Below are positions 56,178-63,901 of a stretch of DNA of 64,000 nucleotides, piece by piece; the first letter of the stretch is position 1; every line of letters starts with the position of its first letter. Origin of the DNA: a virus; the IMG/VR virus record IMGVR_UViG_3300015371_000014, positions 16,354-80,353 of that record. One strand, written 5' to 3'. The position numbers and the translations under genes were made by a program. The notes under the pieces were generated by a model. That model was not told the DNA's origin. It ran no database searches and was given only the letters and a program-made list of their open reading frames with translations.

Positions 56178-57395
56178 ATGGAACCAACCTGCACGCGTTG
56201 CGGTTCAACGGATGACGTTCGCGTTTCCGGTTATTGCTTTGACTGCATACGGCAGGGTCGCAAGAATCGGGAAGTCAACGAAACGACAACGGAAGCACTA
56301 GAGAGAATGGGACGAAAGGAAGAAACCATGTCTGACACGTTCAAAATCGAAAATGGCGGACCTGGTTTTTACCGTTGCTACCTAAATGGAGACTACGTAG
56401 GTTCCATCGTGCAGGATTCGGAAGCTATCCGATACGACGATGGCAAGATGCACAAATCATGGTATCTCCGCTCCAGGTTGCTGGGATACAACGTGCATTG
56501 TGACCGCTATTTCGCTGACATCCGGAAAATGGCGAAAGGCTATTTCGTTCGCGAACGTGCGGAGTCAACGGTAGTTGGGAAGGAAGAAACCATGTCTGAG
56601 GATTTTCCGGCAATCAACTACACACTAACCGTGAATTTTGTTGACGGTTCGCACGTTGACCAATATTTCGAAATCATGCAATCGGCAGAGGCTGCAGGTA
56701 GGCGTTGGTTGGATTTCGGTAGTAATTACTATCCCGACGCGGTGTCTTTCACGGTATCAAATCGTGAGGGTTTCCCGGTTTTCGGACTAGCGAAAGACAC
56801 CCCGTACGTGTGTAACCAGTGTCAAGGTCCGGTTGACGCTGGGTACGCGGAGTCAACCTATATCGTTGACGGGAACGTTTCGATTTGTCGCGATTGTGCG
56901 GCAAAGGAAGAAACGGAAACCGTGTCTGGTTTTGAGGTAGACATCTACGAAAATGCCGACTGGCACACGCGAACCTTTCCGGAATGGTCCGAGTGCCGCG
57001 CCTATGCGACCCATTTTGTCAAGCGTGGTGCCCATGTTGTGATATGGGATGGAAACGACGAAATCTACAATTCGTCTGTTTCGCAGTGTGTGCCGAAAGA
57101 ATCCCCAGCGGTACAAAAACTCGCTGATCTCCGTACCACACTCGACAAAATAAAATGGGAAGTTTTCGGCACGCTGGTTACCGCGTGTGACGTGGGGTGT
57201 CATCCTAATTCAAAATCTCCGCTTGCAACCTACGTCAATGATGCGTTGCAAGCCTACGGAACCGCTGAAGCATGGCTACGTAGGATGGAGTCTGGCGATA
57301 GTGACCCTGGAGTCACCGCTAAGGACGTTGAAACGGAGTTAGAGCGTTACGATGATGCACTAGAGAGGATCCGCCTAGCGCATACATACCGCTAG
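56178..57395 (+). CDS. Modular protein with fused small domains and zinc fingers
   Basis: 405 aa, ATG 56178 after GAAAGGGAAAA. N-terminal zinc finger CTRCG...CFDC. Three internal junctions read KEETMSDTF, KEETMSEDF and KEETETVSG; at DNA level each is GGAAGAAAC followed by ATG or GTG, i.e. a retained ribosome site and start. A second zinc ribbon CNQCQG...CRDC lies about 213-244. It looks like four once-separate genes fused by loss of stop codons; internal starts may still work. No family recognised. Confidence 0.65.
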   Translation: MEPTCTRCGSTDDVRVSGYCFDCIRQGRKNREVNETTTEALERMGRKEETMSDTFKIENGGPGFYRCYLNGDYVGSIVQDSEAIRYDDGKMHKSWYLRSRLLGYNVHCDRYFADIRKMAKGYFVRERAESTVVGKEETMSEDFPAINYTLTVNFVDGSHVDQYFEIMQSAEAAGRRWLDFGSNYYPDAVSFTVSNREGFPVFGLAKDTPYVCNQCQGPVDAGYAESTYIVDGNVSICRDCAAKEETETVSGFEVDIYENADWHTRTFPEWSECRAYATHFVKRGAHVVIWDGNDEIYNSSVSQCVPKESPAVQKLADLRTTLDKIKWEVFGTLVTACDVGCHPNSKSPLATYVNDALQAYGTAEAWLRRMESGDSDPGVTAKDVETELERYDDALERIRLAHTYR

Positions 57396-57427
57396 AACGC
57401 AAAAACAGGCACCGTAGACGCACGTTC
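57392..57427 (+). repeat. Dispersed stem-loop element, copy B
   Basis: CTAGAACGCAAAAACAGGCA core with GAACG/CGTTC closing stem; includes the stop codon of the preceding gene, as in copy A. Confidence 0.65.
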
Positions 57428-57452
57428 GGAAACGAAACGGAGTCTCACCGCT

Positions 57453-57647
57453 ATGCAGCCTTACACGTTCCTGCAGACGCTGAAATCGTGCGAACGTTCC
57501 GGCATTCTACTCCCGCGAACCGCGCTAAGCCATGAAACGCGGCTAGCGTGCTATGCGGCGGAAATCATCGTTTCTAGGCCACCAGTACAAGAAACCAAAA
57601 CCGATACCCTTATCGGATTTGAATATCCAACCCTGAAAGGAAAATAA
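57453..57647 (+). CDS. Hypothetical protein, 64 aa
   Basis: ATG with CGGAGTCTCACC leader, similar to the leader of the Gp88-like gene. Soluble, two Cys. Unknown function. Confidence 0.55.
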   Translation: MQPYTFLQTLKSCERSGILLPRTALSHETRLACYAAEIIVSRPPVQETKTDTLIGFEYPTLKGK

Positions 57648-57648
57648 C

Positions 57649-57951
57649 ATGGCACGGTATGCATGGGTGATAACCCGAGATCATTACGCGGAGAAATACA
57701 ACCCTGAAGACAACGAAACCGGGGTTATGGGACCGCGAAGTATCACCCCAGCCCAAATCGAACGATTAGAACGCGGGGAAGGTATTACGTTCAAAATGAG
57801 GGATGACGATAAGGAATTAGTTTACACCGGAAAAATCATCGGAGATTTTGACGGTTTTGAACCGCTAGACGATTTCGGCATGCCGAATTTTGGCTGTACC
57901 GAAATCTGCTACCCAGGTTCAAAACTCTATGGGAATGGAAAGGCACTCTAA
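57649..57951 (+). CDS. Hypothetical protein, 100 aa
   Basis: ATG after GAAAGGAAAATAAC. Acidic alpha/beta protein with an RGEGITFKMRDDD turn. Coupled by TAATG to the next gene. Confidence 0.6.
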   Translation: MARYAWVITRDHYAEKYNPEDNETGVMGPRSITPAQIERLERGEGITFKMRDDDKELVYTGKIIGDFDGFEPLDDFGMPNFGCTEICYPGSKLYGNGKAL

Positions 57952-58340
57952 TGAAAACCGCGCCAGACGGCTATTCACGGAAACGACGCTGCAGAGTGCC
58001 GGGAGCGTTTCGGCACAACCCTGCCGACTGTTATTCCCGCCGCTTCCGCTATCGCAGTATGACGATAGCGGAAGCACGCGCTATCACCTGGAACACTCCC
58101 CTCTGGGTACTGTTTCAGGACGGAGAAATCATGTCGGTTCGCCTAAACGGATCCGTCAAAACATGGGTCCGAGATCAGAACCGCGTAGAGGTACCGCTGA
58201 AGTTTGGTGCCCATGCCAGAGGACAATTCCGGAGCGTTAGTCAATCAGACGGAACCATGTCTGATTTGATTGTCCTGTTAGACGCAAGCGGAAACCGAAC
58301 CGATAACGAAACCTACGCTGTCACACAAGAGATTTATTAG
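57951..58340 (+). CDS. Hypothetical protein, 129 aa
   Basis: TAATG overlap. Basic Cys-containing N-terminus (KRRCRVPGAFRHNPADCYSRR) may be a nucleic-acid binding part or an out-of-frame addition; ATG 58059 (MTIAEARA) is an alternative start. The remainder is beta-rich. Confidence 0.55.
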   Translation: MKTAPDGYSRKRRCRVPGAFRHNPADCYSRRFRYRSMTIAEARAITWNTPLWVLFQDGEIMSVRLNGSVKTWVRDQNRVEVPLKFGAHARGQFRSVSQSDGTMSDLIVLLDASGNRTDNETYAVTQEIY

Positions 58341-58353
58341 AAAGGAAAATCCC

Positions 58354-58833
58354 ATGGCATACATTGACGCTGGAAAATCCGCATTCTCCCGCACGGGGTT
58401 GACGCCACTCCGAGAACGCGTCAACACAATGATTGAACGGTTTCTGATGCGCGACATTCCAAAGGATAAACACTGCGGTACCGTTGTTGTCAACCTTTCC
58501 GGCAGAATCCCGCATGCTAGCCGCTGTTTCAATCATCGTAACCGGCATGGCATGCTAGAACCGATTTACTGCTATCAGCAACATACCGCACGGCTGAAAG
58601 TCGCCCATATCTCAGCGGCGGGATATGTTGACTTTTTTGATGGTGAGGTAGACAGCGACCCAACGCAAGATTTTTGGGCGCATAGCATGCTCTATCCCAG
58701 TGAGGTAGAAAGGTTGATTTCCGCCTATGCGGAATGGCAAGAAAACGAAAGGAAGCAAAACCAGGAAAGACTGCAGAGAGAATGGCTGTCGCGTGGTAAG
58801 GAAAACCGCGCTAACGCGTTAGGAAGGAAGTAA
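58354..58833 (+). CDS. Hypothetical protein, 159 aa
   Basis: ATG after AGAAAGGAAAATCCC. A central block with CYQQHTARLKVAHIS and FFDGEVD is followed by a long charged helix. Unknown function. Confidence 0.6.
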   Translation: MAYIDAGKSAFSRTGLTPLRERVNTMIERFLMRDIPKDKHCGTVVVNLSGRIPHASRCFNHRNRHGMLEPIYCYQQHTARLKVAHISAAGYVDFFDGEVDSDPTQDFWAHSMLYPSEVERLISAYAEWQENERKQNQERLQREWLSRGKENRANALGRK

Positions 58834-58834
58834 C

Positions 58835-59017
58835 GTGCATCTTATCGGATGGTGGATTGACGAATTGCGCGGGGTTTCGATCTACGTACACGGCGTAGAT
58901 CTCACAGAGGAAAGGGTTTTCTTTCAGGACGAAAATGGGGAGTATGGGGAAGTACCGCTGTCCGTTTTCGAGCATGTCGTTGATACCGAACGTCTCACGT
59001 ACGTAGGAAGGAAATAA
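58835..59017 (+). CDS. Small acidic hypothetical protein, 60 aa
   Basis: GTG after GGAAGGAAGTAAC. Compact beta-rich sequence (VSIYVHGVDLTEERVFFQDE). Unknown function. Confidence 0.55.
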   Translation: MHLIGWWIDELRGVSIYVHGVDLTEERVFFQDENGEYGEVPLSVFEHVVDTERLTYVGRK

Positions 59018-59019
59018 CC

Positions 59020-59226
59020 ATGGCCTACACCACAACAAACTTCAAAACCAAAAAGGCATTCAAGGACGCTGTAGCCAGTGGAAAGGAAATCAGGCTGTTT
59101 TCTCCCGGCATGTTTCCACCTAACCAGAATGGTAGAGAAACGGTAGAGGGACCGCATTTTCCGGAACCGCATCGATGGTATGCCAGTGTGACCGTGGAAA
59201 ACGGGGTTGTCAAAACCGTCAAATAA
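59020..59226 (+). CDS. Small hypothetical protein, 68 aa
   Basis: ATG after GGAAGGAAATAACC. Basic N-terminus and a PGMFPPNQNG loop. Unknown function. Confidence 0.55.
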   Translation: MAYTTTNFKTKKAFKDAVASGKEIRLFSPGMFPPNQNGRETVEGPHFPEPHRWYASVTVENGVVKTVK

Positions 59227-59245
59227 CCAGAGGGGAGTCTCACCC

Positions 59246-60037
59246 ATGAAAATTCTTACCCTCGCTGCCGCCAATACCAAAATGGCGAAAGGCGACTATT
59301 TAGATATCGTCGCTGCCATCCTGCATTTAGCTCCGTCTAACGCGTCGGGATACAACGTGTGCATTCATGCCTCTCCAGGTTGTGAGCATGCATGCTTGAA
59401 TCTTTCAGGACGTGGCATTTTTGCGATGGTGCAGGAAGCACGAATCCGCAAAACGCGGTTACTTTTCGAGAATCCGGAAGTCTTCACGTACATGCTGCTA
59501 GCGGATATCGATGCGCTGCAGCGAAAGGCTGCCACCCAGCGCAAGCGGTGCGCTATCCGCCTAAACGGTACCTCTGATTTCCCTTTCCATACCTTCCCGG
59601 TTCACCACAACGGGGTTGACTTTCCCAGTGTCATGCATGCATTCCCAGAGGTACAGTTTTATGACTACACCAAAGTACCGCATACGATCAGACACGAAAT
59701 CCCAAACAACTATCACCTCACGTTTTCCCTGTCAGAATCCAACGACAAACACGCGCTAGAGGCCTTACAGCGCGGTTTCAATGTCGCGGTAGTCCTCGAC
59801 GTTGCCGAAACGGAATCCCTGCCGGAAACATGGGGGGGATATCCCGTCTTAGACGGTACCAAACATGATTTCCGGTTTTTGGATCCGGCAGGATATATCG
59901 TCGGTCTGAAACCGAAAGGAAAACGCGCAAAGTGTGATAGCTCCGGTTTCGTTCGCAGCCCTGCCGATACCTTTCACCCCGAACGCAAGCTAACTCTCGC
60001 CATTCAACAACGAAAGGAACTCCCCAGCCATGTCTAA
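59246..60037 (+). CDS. Gp88-family protein (mycobacteriophage D29 Gp88-like)
   Basis: 263 aa, ATG 59246 after GAGGGGAG. NVCIHASPGCEHACLNLSG, then RLNGTSDFPF, YDYTKVP, LTFSLSESN, GGYPVLDGTKHDFRFLDP and YIVGLKPKGKRAK follow block by block the Gp88 family of phage proteins. The cysteine cluster (CxxxxxxGCxxxC) may bind a metal or cluster. The biochemical role is not known to me. The only clearly recognisable gene in the 56-61 kb module. Confidence 0.75.
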   Translation: MKILTLAAANTKMAKGDYLDIVAAILHLAPSNASGYNVCIHASPGCEHACLNLSGRGIFAMVQEARIRKTRLLFENPEVFTYMLLADIDALQRKAATQRKRCAIRLNGTSDFPFHTFPVHHNGVDFPSVMHAFPEVQFYDYTKVPHTIRHEIPNNYHLTFSLSESNDKHALEALQRGFNVAVVLDVAETESLPETWGGYPVLDGTKHDFRFLDPAGYIVGLKPKGKRAKCDSSGFVRSPADTFHPERKLTLAIQQRKELPSHV

Positions 60038-60254
60038 GAATGAAATCTTTCCCTATGGGACATACCGATTCAAAAACAGTAACGATATCGTGCGGCTATG
60101 CGCGAATCCCGATTCCAGAGAATTCGTCAATATCCGGACAGCCTCTGGTTACGTCTACACCATGCGGGCTGAAACGATTCGGTACCATATCGAAATCGGT
60201 ACCCTGGAGCGCTGGAACGTAGATGCCTCTAGAACGCAAAATAAGGCACCGTAG
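60030..60254 (+). CDS. Small hypothetical protein, 74 aa
   Basis: Overlaps the Gp88-like gene by 8 nt; AAAGGAAC upstream. Its last eight codons are supplied by stem-loop element copy C. Beta-rich; unknown function. Confidence 0.55.
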   Translation: MSKNEIFPYGTYRFKNSNDIVRLCANPDSREFVNIRTASGYVYTMRAETIRYHIEIGTLERWNVDASRTQNKAP

Positions 60255-60263
60255 AGGCACGAA
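60224..60263 (+). repeat. Dispersed stem-loop element, copy C
   Basis: AGAACGCAAAATAAGGCACC core closed by a different stem, TGCCTCT/AGAGGCA. The loop is conserved while the closing stem changes, which suggests an RNA structure. Confidence 0.65.
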
Positions 60264-60333
60264 ACCCCGCTAGAGGACTAACTACCCTCTAGCGGTTCAA
60301 CCCCGCCTTAGAGCGCCTAAAATCGCGTCGGAC

Positions 60334-60347
60334 CTGTCACCTGTCAA
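60334..60347. promoter_or_regulatory. Degenerate operator-like site
   Basis: CTGTCACCTGTCAA: the right arm and centre match, the left arm has two mismatches. 16 bp before the start of the next gene. Confidence 0.3.
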
Positions 60348-60362
60348 AACGAAAGGAAGGGT

Positions 60363-60602
60363 ATGCGATTCGTCAATAAACGTTTCAAGAGCAATTGCCA
60401 CTACGAAACGTCAACCCTCAGCACAGTACGAGTACTGGCACACTGGCGAGATTTCTACCTCCGGAATGGGTGGCGCTTTGACGGTATGTACCGCTGGAGT
60501 CAAACATTCTGGGGACACTCACTGCTATGTCGAGTGTTGATTTTTACCCATCCCGAAACCGGGAAGCACGATACCGTCTATGTAGCGGTACAGCCCTGGT
60601 AA
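60363..60602 (+). CDS. Hypothetical protein, 79 aa
   Basis: ATG after GAAAGGAAGGGT. Basic, aromatic-rich (WRDFYLRNGWRFDGMYRWSQ). Unknown function. Confidence 0.55.
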   Translation: MRFVNKRFKSNCHYETSTLSTVRVLAHWRDFYLRNGWRFDGMYRWSQTFWGHSLLCRVLIFTHPETGKHDTVYVAVQPW

Positions 60603-60617
60603 CGAAAGGAAACCCCC

Positions 60618-61055
60618 ATGTTTGGCTATGGAATCTCGAAACGCGGTACCGTGCGGAGAAAGGGTAAAGCCAAAACCGGCCGATTTATGCGGAAGTGTAT
60701 CGGTATCGGTTTCGGGGTTGGTATCGGGATAGCCGTTATCAATGCGTCGGCAGCGGACAGGATAGGACCGCGTTTCCCCTTACCAGAACCATTCACGGTA
60801 GGCACAGAACACACGGTAACGCTGAAATCCAAAACCCTAGAATGCGTCAATCTGTACACATGGGAAGATGGAACCGTGGTCGCAGCCTGCCGAAATCCGC
60901 ACGGAAAAACCAAAACCCTCGACTACGATGCAGCCTCAGATACCTGGAAACCCTGGAAAGGCTGCTACCCAAAACTCCCCATAGACACCCAAAAACGTGT
61001 CAAGAACCTGCAGCGCTGCTACGGACAGAGCATCGTCTCTCAGCACGATTTCTAA
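60618..61055 (+). CDS. Exported or membrane-anchored protein, paralogue 1
   Basis: 145 aa. Basic N-terminus (KRGTVRRKGKAKTGRFMRKC) then hydrophobic IGIGFGVGIGIAVINASA, a signal or anchor. The exported part contains ECVNLYTWEDGTVVAACRNPHG, a pattern shared with the next gene. Two or more disulfides possible. Confidence 0.55.
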   Translation: MFGYGISKRGTVRRKGKAKTGRFMRKCIGIGFGVGIGIAVINASAADRIGPRFPLPEPFTVGTEHTVTLKSKTLECVNLYTWEDGTVVAACRNPHGKTKTLDYDAASDTWKPWKGCYPKLPIDTQKRVKNLQRCYGQSIVSQHDF

Positions 61056-61080
61056 CCAGAGGAAGAAAGGAACCAAAACC

Positions 61081-61434
61081 ATGAATAACCCCGTCCTCTC
61101 CCGTCTGATTCGTGCCTCCCGTATCGCCATAACCCTTACAGCCCTCACGATCAGTACAGCCAGTGGCGAAACGGGAAGCAACGCAAGCGCACACATTGTA
61201 GGTCCGCACAACACACGGTTCCCCATTATCGGTACTGCAGCGTACAGCGCATCCTGCATCCTCAGTCACTACGTCTACGATGATGGCAGTATTGATGCAC
61301 TCTGTACTGAGGATGGGCAACGGTACCGCTATGATCCGGACGGACAGCCTTACCAGAACACCAGCGGTATCCCGATTAGACAGCCAGGATGGTATGCCAT
61401 AGGGGATAGCGGGAAGGGTATGAGAATGGGATAG
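61081..61434 (+). CDS. Secreted protein, paralogue 2
   Basis: 117 aa, ATG 61081 after GAAAGGAACC. Sec signal (RIAITLTALTISTASG). SCILSHYVYDDGSIDALCTEDGQRY aligns with the Cys-aromatic-DG-A-C block of the preceding gene, so the two are paralogues. Possibly envelope-located superinfection or host-interaction proteins. Confidence 0.55.
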   Translation: MNNPVLSRLIRASRIAITLTALTISTASGETGSNASAHIVGPHNTRFPIIGTAAYSASCILSHYVYDDGSIDALCTEDGQRYRYDPDGQPYQNTSGIPIRQPGWYAIGDSGKGMRMG

Positions 61435-61461
61435 AGAGGTAAGGAAGGTAGAGGTATGAGG

Positions 61462-61490
61462 GTACAGGATGGTGCTACACCATCCTGTAC
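61462..61490 (+). terminator. 13-bp hairpin after the 56-61 kb module
   Basis: GTACAGGATGGTG and CACCATCCTGTAC with a 3-nt loop; a short GTATCTTGT follows. It ends the rightward module. Confidence 0.65.
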
Positions 61491-61499
61491 GTATCTTGT

Positions 61500-62060
61500 A
61501 TGCCATACTGTGAGACAGAGAGACATAATGTATTGGTTATCACATTCAGACTGCACCATCGTATATCTCACGCGTTCGAACGATAAACCAAAATAAGTCA
61601 CAAGCCTAATATACCTAAAGTACGTACATGCCAAAAAGAACGAAAGGCTCAAATCCTCACGGGAGCGCGATGAAGATAATAAGGTACAGTATGGGACACG
61701 CGACATATCCCATGCGCCATAGTGCAGCGATGTCGCATACAACAACATAGACACCAGGGGACTAATAGTGTCTATGCATGTATCCTATCGTGCCGTTGTT
61801 GTTGCATACGACAACAACAACCCCATACCCCGTACGCCAGGATTTCCGTAGGCTACATATCCCTTTCGCGCTACGCGTGCAGACTACATATCCCAGCGAG
61901 CGGAAACGGAGAGGTCGCGGAGAACACTAGAACATCTGTTCGGTGCGGCACCTTAGTGTATTTCCCCCACGATCAAAAAAATTTTGGGGTACACCCCCTA
62001 GAAAATCCCTGGACAGAGGTGGTATAACACTTGTACCAACCCTATCTTTAGGGGAAGGGA
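61500..62060. other. Repeat-rich intergenic region with cruciform potential
   Basis: No credible gene. Contains three ACATATCCC repeats (61703-61711, 61853-61863, 61884-61894), an AGAACATCTGTTCG palindrome (61929-61942), ATGGGA/TCCCAT, ATAGACAC/GTGTCTAT and outer CAACAAC/GTTGTTG arms at about 61735-61815. Mirrors the left flank at 55.2-55.4 kb. Confidence 0.55.
62023..62028 (+). promoter_or_regulatory. Possible extended -10 before the 62 kb operon
   Basis: GGTGGTATAACAC with TTGTACCAA just downstream, as at the 63.31 kb promoter. No good -35 at 17 bp, so this is tentative. Confidence 0.35.
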
Positions 62061-62065
62061 GTCTT

Positions 62066-62170
62066 ATGGAAGAGAGAGTTGGGATGGATATGGTTGCCAC
62101 AGTGGTGGTTGGGGTGAGTGTCGGACTCATTCTGTTTGTGTTGACGCAGTGGTTTCTGGATCAGCCGTGA
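62066..62170 (+). CDS. 34-aa single-span membrane protein
   Basis: ATG after GGGGAAGGGAG. Hydrophobic helix MVATVVVGVSVGLILFVLTQWF. The upstream extension of the frame is non-coding. Confidence 0.55.
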   Translation: MEERVGMDMVATVVVGVSVGLILFVLTQWFLDQP

Positions 62171-62184
62171 GGGAGAGGGAGGCG

Positions 62185-62451
62185 ATGACCGATAGTCTGG
62201 TTGGCGATCATTCCGTTATTGCGGAGGTGCCGCAGTCTTTACGAGAGAAGGTCGAGGTGCTTTGTGCGGAGATCGAGGCGTACTGTGATTACGCGGTGGC
62301 AGCGGCCTCTGATGATGGCAGCATGCAGGACGTGGCCCATGAGCTTGAGGCCATGCACGGGATCGCCAGGATGCTGACGGACCTACTCAAGGACCACGGG
62401 ATCACAGTAGTGGTGGATGATGATTGCCGGGGGTTTGAGGTTTATGGATGA
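62185..62451 (+). CDS. Acidic hypothetical protein, 88 aa
   Basis: ATG 62185 after AGGGAGAGGGAGG; GTG 62167 (GTGA overlap) is an alternative. Helical (LREKVEVLCAEIEAYCDYAV). Unknown function. Confidence 0.55.
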   Translation: MTDSLVGDHSVIAEVPQSLREKVEVLCAEIEAYCDYAVAAASDDGSMQDVAHELEAMHGIARMLTDLLKDHGITVVVDDDCRGFEVYG

Positions 62452-62641
62452 GAAGGAAGAGATCCAGGTCTTTGAGGATGCGCTCAATCTGAAGGAGCCG
62501 TGGGTGGCGACGGATGGCGAGTACTTCGCCCGTGGGGCAACGGAGGAGAATGCAAGGCGGGCGCTGAAACTCCTGAGAGAGATGCACCAGCTTCGCCAGA
62601 CTGGAACAACGTACACCTGGAGAAACGATGAACAAGGATAG
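62444..62641 (+). CDS. Small acidic hypothetical protein, 65 aa
   Basis: ATG 62444 overlaps the previous gene by 8 nt. Helical, ends TYTWRNDEQG. Unknown function. Confidence 0.55.
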   Translation: MDEKEEIQVFEDALNLKEPWVATDGEYFARGATEENARRALKLLREMHQLRQTGTTYTWRNDEQG

Positions 62642-63170
62642 CTTCATCAAGGCGCTCGCGAACGGCCACCACTCGTGGATGACGGATGGCGAACACCGCA
62701 ACGCGTATGAGGAGGGTGATCGGTGTGAGGAGTGTATTGCCTGGGCGGAAGAGGTCGCGCCGTTTATCTCACCCATGATCGAGGACTTCGTGGCGGAATG
62801 GATCACTGAGAGGTATAGGCACACGTTCGGTCATGACATCGTTGATGCGTGGCGGGAGGAGCGTCTTGGCAAAGTTCACAACCTGGATATTCACGGGGAA
62901 GGAGTATCGGGTCTTGACCAAAAAGGGTTGGCGGGCCGCGACCAAGAAAGAGGTCAAGAAGATCCTGCAGAAAATGGCGAGGGCGTGGGAATGATCATCG
63001 GTCCAGAGACAACACAGCGGATGGTGTCCCTGTTGCGGGAGGCGATCCGGATCGGCTGGGATGCCGGGTACGATCCAAAAGATATCGAAGCGTTCCTCCA
63101 AACAGCCCTTTCCACGTACGCGAAATTTAGCCCCCAAAACTACCCTCCAGACGACATCGAGAGGTCTTAG
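62628..63170 (+). CDS. Hypothetical protein, 180 aa, possibly a two-gene fusion
   Basis: ATG 62628. Residues 1-80 look coding; about 82-120 are Gly/Glu/Gln-rich and coincide with an overlapping small gene in another frame. From ATG 62991 (MIIGPETTQRM) a helical domain begins with its own start. May be read as one protein or as two. Confidence 0.5.
   Translation: MNKDSFIKALANGHHSWMTDGEHRNAYEEGDRCEECIAWAEEVAPFISPMIEDFVAEWITERYRHTFGHDIVDAWREERLGKVHNLDIHGEGVSGLDQKGLAGRDQERGQEDPAENGEGVGMIIGPETTQRMVSLLREAIRIGWDAGYDPKDIEAFLQTALSTYAKFSPQNYPPDDIERS
62866..62994 (+). CDS. 42-aa basic protein in an overlapping frame
   Basis: TTG start with GGAGGAGCG upstream. Reads LAKFTTWIFTGKEYRVLTKK and ends LQKMARAWE, with TGA overlapping ATG 62991 (ATGA). 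Composition is more protein-like than the frame it overlaps. Confidence 0.5.
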   Translation: MAKFTTWIFTGKEYRVLTKKGWRAATKKEVKKILQKMARAWE

Positions 63171-63183
63171 TACCTTCACACCC

Positions 63184-63226
63184 CCAAACGCCTCACCACG
63201 GGGCTGTATTTGATCCACAGGGGCAT
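63184..63226 (-). repeat. Dispersed stem-loop element, copy F
   Basis: On the minus strand CTGTGGATCAAATACAGCCCC then GTGGTGAGGCG, aligning with copy A. Followed on the plus strand by the CACAGGGGC/GCCCCTGTG hairpin (63216-63245). Confidence 0.5.
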
Positions 63227-63245
63227 TCCTCACCACGCCCCTGTG
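63216..63245 (+). terminator. Hairpin after the 62-63 kb genes
   Basis: CACAGGGGC (63216-63224) pairs with GCCCCTGTG (63237-63245), 9 bp; no U tract. Overlaps repeat copy F. Confidence 0.5.
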
Positions 63246-63309
63246 CAAACATCTCGGGGCTTATGAACTATTCCGGAGTAAAGAAAGTGATTACTGTTTT
63301 TACTCAAGC

Positions 63310-63338
63310 TTGACATTTCTGGGATCTACTGATACGGT
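63310..63338 (+). promoter_or_regulatory. Promoter of the right-end operon
   Basis: TTGACA (63310-63315), 17-bp spacer, TACGGT (63333-63338), with TTGTACCAA overlapping its end. Drives the small genes from 63407. Confidence 0.75.
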
Positions 63339-63406
63339 TGTACCAATGGAGACAGGGAGTCTCTGCGGAAATTACGAGAGCGTAGCGGAGTTGGAAAGGA
63401 ACGGAT

Positions 63407-63535
63407 ATGGCACGGCGGTATGAACAGCGGACGTATATCGAACCAGCGCGGCGAGGGTTCTTTGGCACGATCTTCAACGTGCTGAAGTGGCTGATCATCA
63501 TCGGGATCATCCTGATCGTGATCGCGGCTCTATGA
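63407..63535 (+). CDS. 42-aa membrane protein
   Basis: ATG after GGAAAGGAACG. Basic N-terminal 20 residues, then LKWLIIIGIILIVIAAL membrane helix. TGA overlaps the next ATG (ATGA). Confidence 0.6.
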   Translation: MARRYEQRTYIEPARRGFFGTIFNVLKWLIIIGIILIVIAAL

Positions 63536-63678
63536 GCGACAACACGAAGGGATTTCTCTTCGCGGTCGGGATCATCGTTTTCTCAACGGGGTTGGAACAC
63601 TTTGGCCTGATCACGCTGGGGGAACACCTCATCCTGATCGTGAACGCCTGGATACTACAGCTGCTGATAAAGGGGTGA
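63532..63678 (+). CDS. 48-aa membrane protein
   Basis: ATG in ATGA overlap. Two short hydrophobic stretches (FLFAVGIIVFSTGL and HLILIVNAWILQLLI). Unknown function; coupled to the previous membrane gene. Confidence 0.6.
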   Translation: MSDNTKGFLFAVGIIVFSTGLEHFGLITLGEHLILIVNAWILQLLIKG

Positions 63679-63679
63679 T

Positions 63680-63901
63680 ATGGGAACTGATCTGAGTTTG
63701 AAGCTCGCTCCGCATAGGATTGGCGCGGTCAAGCTCTGGTTGGAGAACCTTCGTAGGCTCGATGTCCAGATCGAAACCATGATGCTGTCGGAAACGGCTC
63801 GTCGTGATCGGCCAGGGGACAAGGCGCTGATCAGTGAGCTACGGAAAGTAAGAAAGGATCTCGCCCGTGTCAGAGAGCGTATCGAACCGCTCACTCGCTG
63901 A
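63680..63901 (+). CDS. Helical hypothetical protein, 73 aa
   Basis: ATG 1 bp after the previous stop, with AAAGGGGTG upstream. Charged helices (ALISELRKVRKDLARVRERI). Unknown function. Confidence 0.55.
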   Translation: MGTDLSLKLAPHRIGAVKLWLENLRRLDVQIETMMLSETARRDRPGDKALISELRKVRKDLARVRERIEPLTR

